Positions 1 through 6,238 of a DNA stretch of 7,136 bases are shown here, in pieces; positions within the stretch are counted from its first letter, which is position 1; every line of letters starts with the position of its first letter. The notes below the pieces were generated by a model, which was not told the origin of the DNA, ran no database searches, and saw only the letters and a list, made by a program, of their open reading frames with translations. A program made the position numbers and the translations under genes. Source of the stretch: an uncultured Verrucomicrobiota bacterium (GTDB lineage Bacteria; Verrucomicrobiota; Verrucomicrobiae; Opitutales; Opitutaceae); contig CAMLNJ010000154.1 in NCBI GenBank assembly GCA_946481225.1, positions 1-7,136 on the forward strand, written 5' to 3'.

Positions 1-415
1 TGAGGATGAGGAGGCCGTCGCTGTCGGGGAACCGGCGGGCGATGTCGCTGAGGGAGTAGTCGGAGTAGGCGGTGCAGAGGACGATCTGGATGTCGGGGTC
101 GACCTCGCGAAGACGGCGGGCGGTCTCGACGCCGTCGATGCCGGGGGGCATGCGGACGTCGAGGAAGGCGAGGGAGAAGGGGCGGCCGGCGGCGCGGGCG
201 GCGGCGACCGAGGATACGGCGGGTTCGCCTTGGAGGACGCATTCGATCTCGAACGCGGCGGTCGGCTCGGCCGGCGGGGCGGGCGGCGGGGCGAAGGCGG
301 CGAAATCGGCGAAGGCCGGGCGCGCGGGCGAGGCCGGGGCGAGGATCTTCCGGTAGTCGTCGTGGATCGAGGGGAGGTCGTCGGCGACGAGAATGCGGCG
401 ATGGTCAAGCGTCAT
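1..415 (-). CDS. Response regulator receiver-domain protein (partial, C-terminal part off the left edge)
   Basis: The first 138 residues are visible. This is a CheY-like receiver domain: the acidic pair D12-D13 follows the first beta strand (RILVADD), the predicted phospho-acceptor is D86 in FLDVRMPPG, and the conserved Thr is T115 in LCTAYSDYS. The DGVET and TAYSDYS wording matches, from recall, a receiver subfamily that pairs with kinases of the type encoded just upstream. D86 lies about 30 residues later than usual, because an Ala/Pro-rich stretch (about residues 27-53) sits between helix 1 and strand 2. The Lys expected after strand 5 (KPF) lies beyond the window, as does any output domain, so the response cannot be named. 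The ATG overlaps the kinase gene's end by 11 bases in another frame, which implies co-transcription and probable translational coupling. The kinase is its likely phosphodonor. Confidence 0.94.
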   Translation of the reverse strand, partial: MTLDHRRILVADDLPSIHDDYRKILAPASPARPAFADFAAFAPPPAPPAEPTAAFEIECVLQGEPAVSSVAAARAAGRPFSLAFLDVRMPPGIDGVETARRLREVDPDIQIVLCTAYSDYSLSDIARRFPDSDGLLIL

Positions 416-2036
416 GTTCGGATCCGGGCGGGTGGCGGGGAAGTTCGAGCGTAAAGGCGGCACCGCGTCCGGGGCCGTCGCTGCGCACTCGGAGGGCGCC
501 GCCTAGAAGACGGGCGGTGTTGGCGGCGTTGTGCAAGCCGAAGCCGTGGCCGCCCGACTTGGTGGTGAAGCCGTAGCTGAAGATGGAGAGGAGCTGGTCG
601 GCGTGGATGCCGACGCCGTTGTCGATGATGGCGACGGGCAGGTGGGTGTCGGTGCCGGGGCCGAGGTGGATGCGGAGGGAGGGGTCGGGCTGGGAGGAGG
701 CGGCAACGGCGGCGCGGGCGTTGGCGAGGAGGTTGATGAGAATCTGGACGACGGCGCTGCGGTCGGCGTGGACGAGGTGGGGGCCGGGGCCGTCGGAGAC
801 GAGGGAAACGCGGAGGGCGGAGGTGGAGGGGTGGTTCTCGGTTTTGTCGATGAGGAGCGCTTCCTGGATGGCTTCCGCGAGGTCGAACGTCTCGCTGCGG
901 CGGGGGGCTTTGGCGAGGGTTTGCTGGCGGGCGACGATCTCCTTGAGGTGGGCGACGCCGGTGCGGAGGGCGGAGAGTTCCTCCTCGGCCTTGACGAGAT
1001 GGCCGGCGGCGTGGTCGGCGTAGGCGGCGGCGAATTCGCTGAGCGAGGCGCCGTCGGGGTGGGCGGCGAAGACGGCGGCGGCCTTGGGCGGCGGGGCGCG
1101 GAAGAAGTCGCGGAGGGCGGTGACGGCGCTGGCGGCGCGGCTGCGGAGGTGGTCGGCGAGGAGCTCGGCGGAGACGTTGATGCTGTTAAGGGCGTTGCCG
1201 ATGTTGTGGAGGACGCCGGCGGCGACCTCGGCCATCCCGGCCTCATGGGAGAGGCGGAGCATGTCGCGGGTGTTTTCCCGCAGTCTTTCCTGGGCGGCTT
1301 TGCGTTCGCGGACTTCCTGGTCGAGGGCGACGAGTTGCTTGGCGAGGGTCTCGTCGCGCCGGCCGACCTCGACGAGCATGGTGTTGAACGCTTCGGCGAG
1401 GGCGGAAACCTCGGCGGGGCCGCGGACGGCGGCGCGCACGGAGTAATCGCGGCGGGTGGTGACGTCGCCCGCGGTGCGGGCGAGCTCGGTGATGGGCGCG
1501 GCGACGGCGCGTTCGAAGCGGTGGGCGAGGTAGAGGGCGAGGAGGAGGGTAAAGACGAAGGCGCCGCCGTAGACTCCTGCCCAGGTGAGGGCGGTCCGGC
1601 GGAGTTCGGCGCGGTTGTCGGTGACGATGAGCAGGCGGCCGTAGATTTCCTGCTTGTTCACGACGTCGACCATGATGGCGACGACGGGGTCGAGAGGTTG
1701 TTGGAGAGATGCGGGATCGAGGGGCCGGCCGTAGGTGACGAAGGGGACGCCTTGGTTGTCGTAGAGGACGGCGGAGACGAAGAGGGGATCGTGTTGGAGG
1801 GAGGAGAGGATTTCGACGGCCTCCTTCGGGTCGCCCAAGTTTCCGAAGAGGAGGGCGGCCGAGGAGTTGGCGGCGACGATGCGCGCGGTGGACTGGAGCG
1901 AGTCGACAAGGCGCTCGCGGACCCGGCCAAGGTGATGGACGAAGAGGATTCCGCCGACGGTAAGCAGGATGGCTCCGCTCATGACGAAGGCGAAGACGAG
2001 CACGTGGCGGCGGAGCGACGGGGTGCGGGCGCTCAT
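405..2036 (-). CDS. Membrane sensor histidine kinase (CHASE8-like sensor, HAMP, atypical DHp, HATPase)
   Basis: 543 residues. A first membrane helix lies at about 12-34 and a second at about 149-171. They bracket a periplasmic domain of roughly 115 residues whose start (ARIVAANSSAALLFG, then VLYDNQG) fits the CHASE8 sensor family found in YfiN-type proteins. A HAMP domain (about 172-224) and a coiled coil (about 222-262) follow. The H-box is GVLHNIGNALNSINVS with H277 as the predicted phosphorylated residue. It is followed by Asn rather than the usual Glu/Asp, and the helical segment up to about 375 is longer than in standard HisKA. The ATPase domain has N435/N439 (N box), D472-G474-G476 (G1) and GHGFGLH at 496-502 (G2), so it should bind ATP. 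The ATG at 2036 was chosen because it overlaps the YfiR-like stop as ATGA and leads straight into the first helix. The frame stays open upstream to 2948, but that extension is low-complexity Arg/Pro and reads over the neighbouring gene. Likely role: sense an envelope state reported by the YfiR-like protein and phosphorylate the downstream regulator. Confidence 0.95.
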   Translation of the reverse strand: MSARTPSLRRHVLVFAFVMSGAILLTVGGILFVHHLGRVRERLVDSLQSTARIVAANSSAALLFGNLGDPKEAVEILSSLQHDPLFVSAVLYDNQGVPFVTYGRPLDPASLQQPLDPVVAIMVDVVNKQEIYGRLLIVTDNRAELRRTALTWAGVYGGAFVFTLLLALYLAHRFERAVAAPITELARTAGDVTTRRDYSVRAAVRGPAEVSALAEAFNTMLVEVGRRDETLAKQLVALDQEVRERKAAQERLRENTRDMLRLSHEAGMAEVAAGVLHNIGNALNSINVSAELLADHLRSRAASAVTALRDFFRAPPPKAAAVFAAHPDGASLSEFAAAYADHAAGHLVKAEEELSALRTGVAHLKEIVARQQTLAKAPRRSETFDLAEAIQEALLIDKTENHPSTSALRVSLVSDGPGPHLVHADRSAVVQILINLLANARAAVAASSQPDPSLRIHLGPGTDTHLPVAIIDNGVGIHADQLLSIFSYGFTTKSGGHGFGLHNAANTARLLGGALRVRSDGPGRGAAFTLELPRHPPGSEHDA

Positions 2037-2647
2037 GGATGGCGTGAAATGACGGGGGGGGCTTCGCGGTGGATGTTGGCGAGCGCGAGGAGACGAGAAC
2101 TGAGGACGAGGCCGGCCTGGCGCGCGGCGTCGGGGGCGATCTCGAAACGTAGCGCGCCGGATTCGCGGAAAATCCGGATCATGCCGCCGGCGGCGATGAA
2201 ATTCGCGGAGTCGGAGACGGTGAGGACGGGGCGGCCGTGGAGCAGCGAGAGCGCCTCGGCGGCGGGCAGCGTTTCGGTTTGGTCGGCGGCGTCGACGTCG
2301 AAATAGGCCATGTGGAGGCCGGCGAGGTCCGAGGGGCTTTCTATGCGGACGACCCGAAGGCGACGGCCGTGGAGAAGCTGGCGGTCGGCGAGGCGCAGCA
2401 ACTCGTCTTCCAGTCCGCGGTCGCCGGAGACGCCGATCAAGTAGGGGGTGATCCCGGTCGGGATGCTCGCGGGCCAGTCGGTGAAGCGGAGAAAATTGAG
2501 GAGGAAGGCCGCCTTTACGGTGTCCGGCGAGACCGGCGCGAGGCTCGAGGTCGGCGTGGCGGCCAAAGAGGAAAGGGGGGCGAGTGAAATCGCGGCCGCC
2601 GAGATCGCGGCAAGGATGTGGAGCGCGTTGGGGACGAGGCGGCGCAT
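2033..2647 (-). CDS. YfiR-like (DUF4154) secreted signalling protein
   Basis: 204 residues. The N-terminus MRRLVPNALHILAAI and the Ala/Leu-rich run to about residue 30 look like a Sec signal peptide (possible cut after SSLAA), so the protein should be periplasmic. The mature part carries the YfiR/DUF4154 signature: VKAAFLLNFLRFTDWP (44-59), IGVSGDRGLEDEL (71-83), RPVLTVSDSANFIAAGGMI (139-157), then RFEIAPDAARQAGLVLSSRLLALA (given here as two parts, RFEIAPDAAR at 167-176 and QAGLVLSSRLLALA at 177-190). In the family's model system, YfiR restrains the inner-membrane cyclase YfiN through its periplasmic domain. Here the partner is inferred to be the CHASE8-like kinase encoded immediately downstream, with which the gene overlaps by 4 bases. 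The protein has no cysteine at all, so disulfide-based redox control as described for Pseudomonas YfiR cannot apply. The start is the Met that begins the signal peptide. It has no clear ribosome binding site, and the longer open frame to 3298 runs into the divergent peptidase gene. Confidence 0.9.
   Translation of the reverse strand: MRRLVPNALHILAAISAAAISLAPLSSLAATPTSSLAPVSPDTVKAAFLLNFLRFTDWPASIPTGITPYLIGVSGDRGLEDELLRLADRQLLHGRRLRVVRIESPSDLAGLHMAYFDVDAADQTETLPAAEALSLLHGRPVLTVSDSANFIAAGGMIRIFRESGALRFEIAPDAARQAGLVLSSRLLALANIHREAPPVISRHP
2054..2061 (-). repeat. C8 homopolymer tract near the 3' end of the YfiR-like gene
   Basis: Eight consecutive C on the coding strand span the codons for A197-P198-P199, about 19 bases before the stop and 18 before the kinase ATG. 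It is the longest mononucleotide run noticed in the window. Gain of one C, or a -1 slip by the ribosome, would bring translation into the kinase frame, which is open here. The tract itself is plain to see; a functional role is speculative. Confidence 0.5.
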
Positions 2648-2866
2648 CAGGAGCGGGACGGGATGCGCGAGCTCCCGGTGGCGGCGCGAACCGCGAGGGG
2701 GCGCGAGGACGGAGAGGGGCGAGGGGAAGCGGAACGATTCCCTGCGCGCGACAAGCCCTTCGCGGCGGAGCGCGCGGGAAAAAGCATTGGGCGGAGGGTG
2801 GAGAAGGCTGGCATGAAGAGCGTCGGATCGCGACGTGGAGGCCTGCGTGGCGAATGATGTATTTCC

Positions 2867-2878
2867 ATGCAACTGCAT
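2867..2878. repeat. Inverted repeat ATGCA-AC-TGCAT, possible operator
   Basis: Perfect 5-base arms separated by two bases, inside the AT-richest patch of the divergent intergenic region. Its size and symmetry would suit a dimeric regulator binding near a promoter. No known operator was recognised, and a match this short can arise by chance. Confidence 0.3.
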
Positions 2879-2906
2879 CTGCCAGTCTGGATTGCGGGGA
2901 AAACAC

Positions 2907-2925
2907 CCCAGGCGCGGTTCCTGGG
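2907..2925. repeat. Small hairpin CCCAGG / CCTGGG with a 7-base loop
   Basis: A perfect 6-base stem with loop CGCGGTT in the divergent intergenic region. No T-run follows on either strand, so it is not a convincing terminator. It could fold in a leader RNA or be chance in GC-rich DNA. Confidence 0.25.
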
Positions 2926-3033
2926 AGAAGCGCGGTGCTTTGGCGCACTTCGAGAGCGCGGAGGGCGGGTGGAGGGAGAAGAGAGAAGCGGCCCTTGTCT
3001 TTTTGCTTTCGGGACGCCCCCGCTTCGCGTCGG

Positions 3034-3049
3034 ATGAGGGTTCACTCAT
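3034..3049. repeat. Inverted repeat ATGAG-N6-CTCAT just upstream of the signal peptidase start
   Basis: Perfect 5-base arms with spacer GGTTCA, ending 9 bases before the ATG. It lies where a ribosome would contact the message, and no Shine-Dalgarno sequence is seen there. It could be an operator half-site pair or a weak RNA hairpin affecting initiation; chance is equally possible. Confidence 0.25.
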
Positions 3050-3058
3050 TCGCCACCC

Positions 3059-4327
3059 ATGTTCGGCTTTCTTGCCTCCCAGCACCAAAAGACCCGCCGT
3101 CTCGCCGCCGACTGGCTCGAGCTCGCCGACAAAATTTTCCACTATCGCCGAGACGTCTTGACGGAGTCGCAGCGGGGAGAACTGGCGGAGGCGGATGCCG
3201 CGGTGCGACAGATGCTGCGGGAGAAAGCCGACACGGCGAAGCTGAAGCTGGGCATCGATGCGTTGGAGCGGGTGCTGCGGCGCCATGGCGGATCGCACTA
3301 CCCGAAGTCGTGGATCGTGGAGAACGTCGAGTTCCTCCTCGTGGCGGCGATCGTGATCCTCGGGTTGCGGGCGTTCTATGTGCAGCCCTTCAAGATCCCG
3401 ACGAACTCGATGTGGCCGTCCTACTACGGCATGACGGGCGAGGTTTTTCAGACGAAGGCGGATGAGCCCTCGGCGCCGGCGCAGGCCGCGCGGCTGGCGC
3501 TTTTCGGCGCCTCAAGCCGACGCGTGGACGCGCCGGACAGCGGCGAGGTGATGGTGCCGATGGCGAACGAAAACTACGCCTACCACGACAAGGTGAAGGG
3601 CCGGAAGTGGCTGCTGTTCCCCGCGCAATTGAAGCAATATGAGCTTCGGGTGGGTTCCCGTCTGGTCAGCGTGAAGGTGCCGGCCGACTACGACATGGAA
3701 TGGACGCTCCGAGACTACTATTTCCCGGGCGACAAACGCCGGCTGGGGGAAATTTTCGCGGAGCGCGCGGCGCGCGGACAGGTCGAGCGAGGCGTGATTG
3801 CCGGGACGCCGGTCTTTTTCATGAAGACGGGAAAAACGGTGCGGACGGGCGAGCGCGTGTTGTCCTTCGACGTCATGACGGGCGACCAGCTCTTCGTGGA
3901 TCGCGTGAGCTACCACTTTGTCCGCCCCGAGGTGGGCGACGGGTTCGTTTTCCGCACGGGCAACATCCCGGACCTCGCGCGAATCGGCGGCGACCAGTAT
4001 TATATCAAGCGCCTCGTCGGCGTGCCGGGCGACGAACTGCGCATTGAGCGTCCCGTGCTTTATCGCAACGGAGCGCCGATCACCGGTTCGCCGGCATTCG
4101 AGAAAAACGCGAAGGAGCAGGATCGCTACGTGGGCTATCGGGCCGATGGAAGTTTCCGCGGCGGAGCGACGGTGAAGATCGGTCCGGACCAATACATGGC
4201 GCTGGGCGACAACTCGGCGAACAGCCTCGACGGCCGTTATTGGGGCACGGTGCCGGCGAAGGACGTCGTGGGGCGACCGTTGTTGATCTACTATCCGTTC
4301 ACGAAGCGCTGGGGGCCGGCGCCCTGA
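3059..4327 (+). CDS. lepB: Signal peptidase I with a long internal insertion
   Basis: 422 residues. It is the membrane-bound serine protease that removes signal peptides from exported proteins on the outer face of the cytoplasmic membrane. An N-terminal helical, probably cytoplasmic part (1-88) precedes one membrane helix (about 89-107). The catalytic serine is S117 in PTNSMWPS. Box C/D features are GDQLFVDR (275-282) and RPEVGDGFVF (289-298). The catalytic lysine is K317 in YYIKRLVGVPGD, and the last box is GDNS...SLDGRYWG (383-396). In the classical E. coli enzyme the dyad is about 55 residues apart; here it is 200, because of an insertion at roughly 125-265. The long form probably explains the length, greater than the roughly 320 residues of E. 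coli LepB. No ribosome binding site is evident. The ATG was chosen because the protein begins there with a coherent amphipathic helix. The gene stands alone on this strand, divergent from the signalling operon and convergent with the HD-domain gene. Confidence 0.97.
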   Translation: MFGFLASQHQKTRRLAADWLELADKIFHYRRDVLTESQRGELAEADAAVRQMLREKADTAKLKLGIDALERVLRRHGGSHYPKSWIVENVEFLLVAAIVILGLRAFYVQPFKIPTNSMWPSYYGMTGEVFQTKADEPSAPAQAARLALFGASSRRVDAPDSGEVMVPMANENYAYHDKVKGRKWLLFPAQLKQYELRVGSRLVSVKVPADYDMEWTLRDYYFPGDKRRLGEIFAERAARGQVERGVIAGTPVFFMKTGKTVRTGERVLSFDVMTGDQLFVDRVSYHFVRPEVGDGFVFRTGNIPDLARIGGDQYYIKRLVGVPGDELRIERPVLYRNGAPITGSPAFEKNAKEQDRYVGYRADGSFRGGATVKIGPDQYMALGDNSANSLDGRYWGTVPAKDVVGRPLLIYYPFTKRWGPAP

Positions 4328-4357
4328 CGGCTGTGCGAACCCCCGCGGTCGGGCGGA

Positions 4358-4380
4358 CTACGGCGCGGAAAGCGGCGTAG
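4358..4380. repeat. Imperfect inverted repeat at the convergent gene ends
   Basis: CTACGGCGC, loop GGAAA, GCGGCGTAG: 8 of 9 base pairs match. It contains the HD-domain gene's stop codon and lies 30 bases past the peptidase stop. It is placed where a terminator for the rightward gene would be useful, but no T-run follows it, so a role in termination is only suggested. No better terminator was found in the 30-base gap at 4328-4357. Confidence 0.3.
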
Positions 4381-5353
4381 TGAGCAGGGCGGTGCTGAGG
4401 CCGGGCAGGCGTTCGGAAAATTCGGTGGCGGGGTCGGCCTGGCGGAGGGCGCGCTGGACCATGCCCATCTTGGCGTCGAGGTTGTCGACCATGCTGACGA
4501 AGACGGCCTCGGGCGTGGCGGCGTAGACGGCGGCGCCCCACTCGGGTTCGCCTTGGTGGCTGAGGATGATGTGTTCGAGGCGTTCGAGGCGATCGGCGTC
4601 GAGGCGGGCCTTGATGCCGTGTTTGCGGGCGAGCTGGTAACCGAGGACGACGTGGCCCTGGAGGATGCCGCGGCGGGAGCGCTTGGTGGCGAGGGTGCCC
4701 TCGTATTCGATGGTCTTGCCGGTGTCGTGCAGAAGGATGCCGGCCATCGCGAGATCGGGGTCGACCTCGGTGTAGAGCGGGAGGAGCGCGCGGCAGGCGC
4801 GGGCCATGTGGATGGTGTGTTCGAGCAGGCCGTGGCGGTAGGCGTGGTGCATGGCGACGGCGGCGGGCGCGTAGCGAAAGGCCTCGCCGATCTCCTCGAA
4901 GACGCCACGCACGGTCATGCGGAGCTCGTCGTGTTTGATGCCGTCGATGAAGGTCTGAAACTCGGCCCAGAGCACGTCGCCGTTTTCGGGCGGAAGCTCG
5001 ACAAGGGCGTCGACGAGGCCGGGCTCGGCGGCGAGCTGCTCCTCGGTGAGCGGGAGGGCCTTGGTGAGCTTGGGCGAGAAGCGGCCTTGAAAGGTATCGC
5101 TCCGGCCTTCGATGCGGACGACTGCGCCCTCGCCGGCGGTTTTGACCGGTTCGAAGAGCGGGCTGTCGCCGAAGACGGTGCAGGAAAAGGAGCCGCCGCG
5201 GTCGCCGAGTTCGAGGGAGAGGAATGGGTTGCCGTTGGAGGCGGTTTTGACCTGGAGCTTCTTGATGACGAGCACGGCCGCAAAGGGCGCGCCGGGGTTC
5301 AGGTCGGGGGACTTGAGTTCGCGAACGGTGAGCAGGGCGGGAGCGTCGGCCAT
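4358..5353 (-). CDS. OB-fold and HD-domain protein, YhaM-like 3'-5' exoribonuclease
   Basis: 331 residues, close to the roughly 314 of Bacillus YhaM. The N-terminal part (about 20-100) reads as a nucleic-acid-binding OB fold: LVIKKLQVKTASNGNPFLSL, then GSFSCTVFGD. A helical linker leads to an HD phosphohydrolase domain. Its likely metal ligands are H179 (GLLEHT), H209-D210 (ILLHDTGK), H234 (LQGHVVLG), H266 (ILSHQGEPEWG) and D290 (MVDNLDAK). This arrangement and wording match the YhaM family, which trims RNA (and single-stranded DNA) from the 3' end using metal ions. No membrane segment or signal peptide is present, so it should be cytoplasmic. The ATG was chosen because the recognisable fold starts right after it; the frame is open to 5584, but that stretch is low-complexity and lies over the NYN gene. 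No strong ribosome binding site is seen. It follows the NYN gene by 55 bases on the same strand, a likely shared transcript. Confidence 0.9.
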   Translation of the reverse strand: MADAPALLTVRELKSPDLNPGAPFAAVLVIKKLQVKTASNGNPFLSLELGDRGGSFSCTVFGDSPLFEPVKTAGEGAVVRIEGRSDTFQGRFSPKLTKALPLTEEQLAAEPGLVDALVELPPENGDVLWAEFQTFIDGIKHDELRMTVRGVFEEIGEAFRYAPAAVAMHHAYRHGLLEHTIHMARACRALLPLYTEVDPDLAMAGILLHDTGKTIEYEGTLATKRSRRGILQGHVVLGYQLARKHGIKARLDADRLERLEHIILSHQGEPEWGAAVYAATPEAVFVSMVDNLDAKMGMVQRALRQADPATEFSERLPGLSTALLTTPLSAP

Positions 5354-5408
5354 GGGCGGCACGCTGCGACGGCGAGGCGTGGCGCGAAAGCCGAAAAATG
5401 CGCCGTGA

Positions 5409-6134
5409 TCAGCCGCGCCGCCTGACCTGAATGAACGCGCCGTTCGGGGTGTTGGTGCGCTTGATCTCGAAAAGGTCGATGGCGGCGAAAAGGTCGCCGA
5501 GCTTCGGGAAGCCGTAGTTGCGGGAGTCGAAGGAGCCCTGGTTGGAGATGTGCGAGCCGACGCCGCCGAGGGCGGCCCAGCCATCGGCGTCAGCCTGGGC
5601 TTCGACGGCGCTGCTGAGCATGGTGATCAGCTTGCGGTCCTGCTTGAGCTGATTGGCGGACGGCTTGGGGCGCGCGGGCTGCAGGGGGGAGCGGACTTCG
5701 TCGAGGTAGAGGAAACGCGTGCAACTGGCGACGAAAGGCGCGGCGGCGTTTTTTCCGCCGAAGCCGATCACCTGCTTGCCGTCGGCGCGGAGGCGGAGGA
5801 CGAGCGGCGTGAAGTCGCAGTCGGAGGAGACGAGGCAGAAGGTGCCGACGTTCTTGGTGTAGAGGATGTCCATCGCCTCGATGAGCAGCGCCATGTCGGA
5901 GGCGTTTTTCCCCTTCACGAGGTCGAAGTGCTGGACCGGCTGGATGGCGTAGTCGTGGAGGACCTTTTGCCAGCCCGCCAACTCGGACTTCTGCCAGTTG
6001 CCGTAGGCTCGGCGGATGTTGACGACGCCGTAGGTGGCGAGCTCGGCGATGATGAAGTCGATGCGCGCGGCGGGGGCGTTGTCCGCGTCGATGAGCAGGG
6101 CGATGCTGTCGGTGGGCGTCGCGGGCGTGGGCAT
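5409..6134 (-). CDS. NYN-domain putative ribonuclease with C-terminal LOTUS/OST-HTH-like domain
   Basis: 241 residues. The N-terminal NYN (PIN-like) domain covers about 8-147. Its acidic active-site candidates are D16 and D18 in ALLIDADNAP, D80 in GKNASDMALLIEAMD, and D105 and D107 in LVSSDCDFTPL, all in the order expected for the LabA/DUF88 group. A Pro-rich linker (about 148-162) leads to a second domain (about 165-240) containing GWAALGGVGSHI and NYGFPKLGDLF, which fits an OST-HTH/LOTUS fold, thought to bind RNA. Family knowledge suggests metal-dependent RNA cleavage; the substrate is unknown. The protein is probably cytoplasmic. The ATG has a weak AGG 7 bases upstream and lies in the 10-base palindrome GGGCATGCCC. 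It sits between the ligase gene (104-base gap upstream) and the YhaM-like gene (55-base gap downstream), all on one strand. Together with the YhaM-like protein this gives two putative RNases side by side. Confidence 0.92.
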   Translation of the reverse strand: MPTPATPTDSIALLIDADNAPAARIDFIIAELATYGVVNIRRAYGNWQKSELAGWQKVLHDYAIQPVQHFDLVKGKNASDMALLIEAMDILYTKNVGTFCLVSSDCDFTPLVLRLRADGKQVIGFGGKNAAAPFVASCTRFLYLDEVRSPLQPARPKPSANQLKQDRKLITMLSSAVEAQADADGWAALGGVGSHISNQGSFDSRNYGFPKLGDLFAAIDLFEIKRTNTPNGAFIQVRRRG

Positions 6135-6238
6135 GCCCGAACCTAGGCCGGACGGCGGATCGGGAGCAAGCGCCGCGGGGGAAGCGATCGATGTTCAATG
6201 ACGGGCGGCCGAGGGGCGGGCGCCGGGAGAACGATGGT
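6135..6238. other. Gap between the ligase and NYN genes
   Basis: 104 bases of GC-rich DNA with no convincing promoter or terminator. TTGCTC and TAGGTT (minus strand), 18 bases apart, form a poor promoter match ending about 6 bases before the NYN start, which would imply a near-leaderless message. It is not called. The gap is long enough that the NYN gene may have its own promoter. Confidence 0.4.

Larger units (their letters stand above)
2648..3058. other. Divergent intergenic region between the signalling operon and the signal peptidase gene
   Basis: About 410 bases lie between the two divergent start codons. Several frames are open, but their translations are Arg/Pro/Ser-rich and low in complexity, as expected from GC-rich noncoding DNA, and none resembles a known protein. 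Both leftward and rightward promoters should lie here. The least GC-rich patch is around 2850-2880, and a T-rich stretch is at 2995-3010. No pair of -35/-10 boxes was good enough to call on either strand. Three short inverted repeats are listed separately. If transcription of the YfiR-like gene starts in the 2850-2880 patch, its leader would be about 200 bases long. Confidence 0.7.

Noticed and set aside
531..2306. 591-codon open frame on the plus strand over the kinase and YfiR-like genes
   Set aside because: Its translation is a monotonous Gly/Val/Glu/Asp/Ala mix typical of the antisense of GC-rich codons, while the opposite strand encodes clear domains.
2037..2948. 304-codon upstream extension of the kinase frame
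   Set aside because: It is Arg/Pro-rich low-complexity sequence read over the YfiR-like gene in another frame, and the kinase begins naturally at 2036 before its first membrane helix.
2647..3045. 132-codon minus-strand frame whose stop overlaps the YfiR-like start (TGATG)
   Set aside because: The stop-start overlap resembles coupling, but the protein is Arg/Pro/Ser-rich with no recognisable domain, so it is probably chance.
2648..3298. 217-codon upstream extension of the YfiR-like frame
   Set aside because: It would put a signal peptide in mid-protein and overlap the start of the divergent signal peptidase gene.
2584..3465. 293-codon plus-strand frame spanning the divergent region
   Set aside because: It overlaps the signal peptidase gene in another frame and its translation is Arg/Gly-rich without any motif.
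3512..4192. 226-codon frame antisense to the signal peptidase gene
   Set aside because: His/Arg/Val-rich shadow of a gene with intact catalytic motifs on the other strand.
4328..4357. Intrinsic terminator between the convergent genes
   Set aside because: The gap has no stable hairpin followed by a T-run; only the imperfect repeat starting at 4358 is worth noting.
4553..5425. 290-codon plus-strand frame over the YhaM-like gene
   Set aside because: Gly/Val/Glu/Asp-rich antisense shadow; the minus strand has the OB-fold and HD motifs.
6129..6138. Palindrome GGGCATGCCC centred on the NYN start codon
   Set aside because: A 10-base palindrome in GC-rich DNA is likely by chance and no second copy was noticed.
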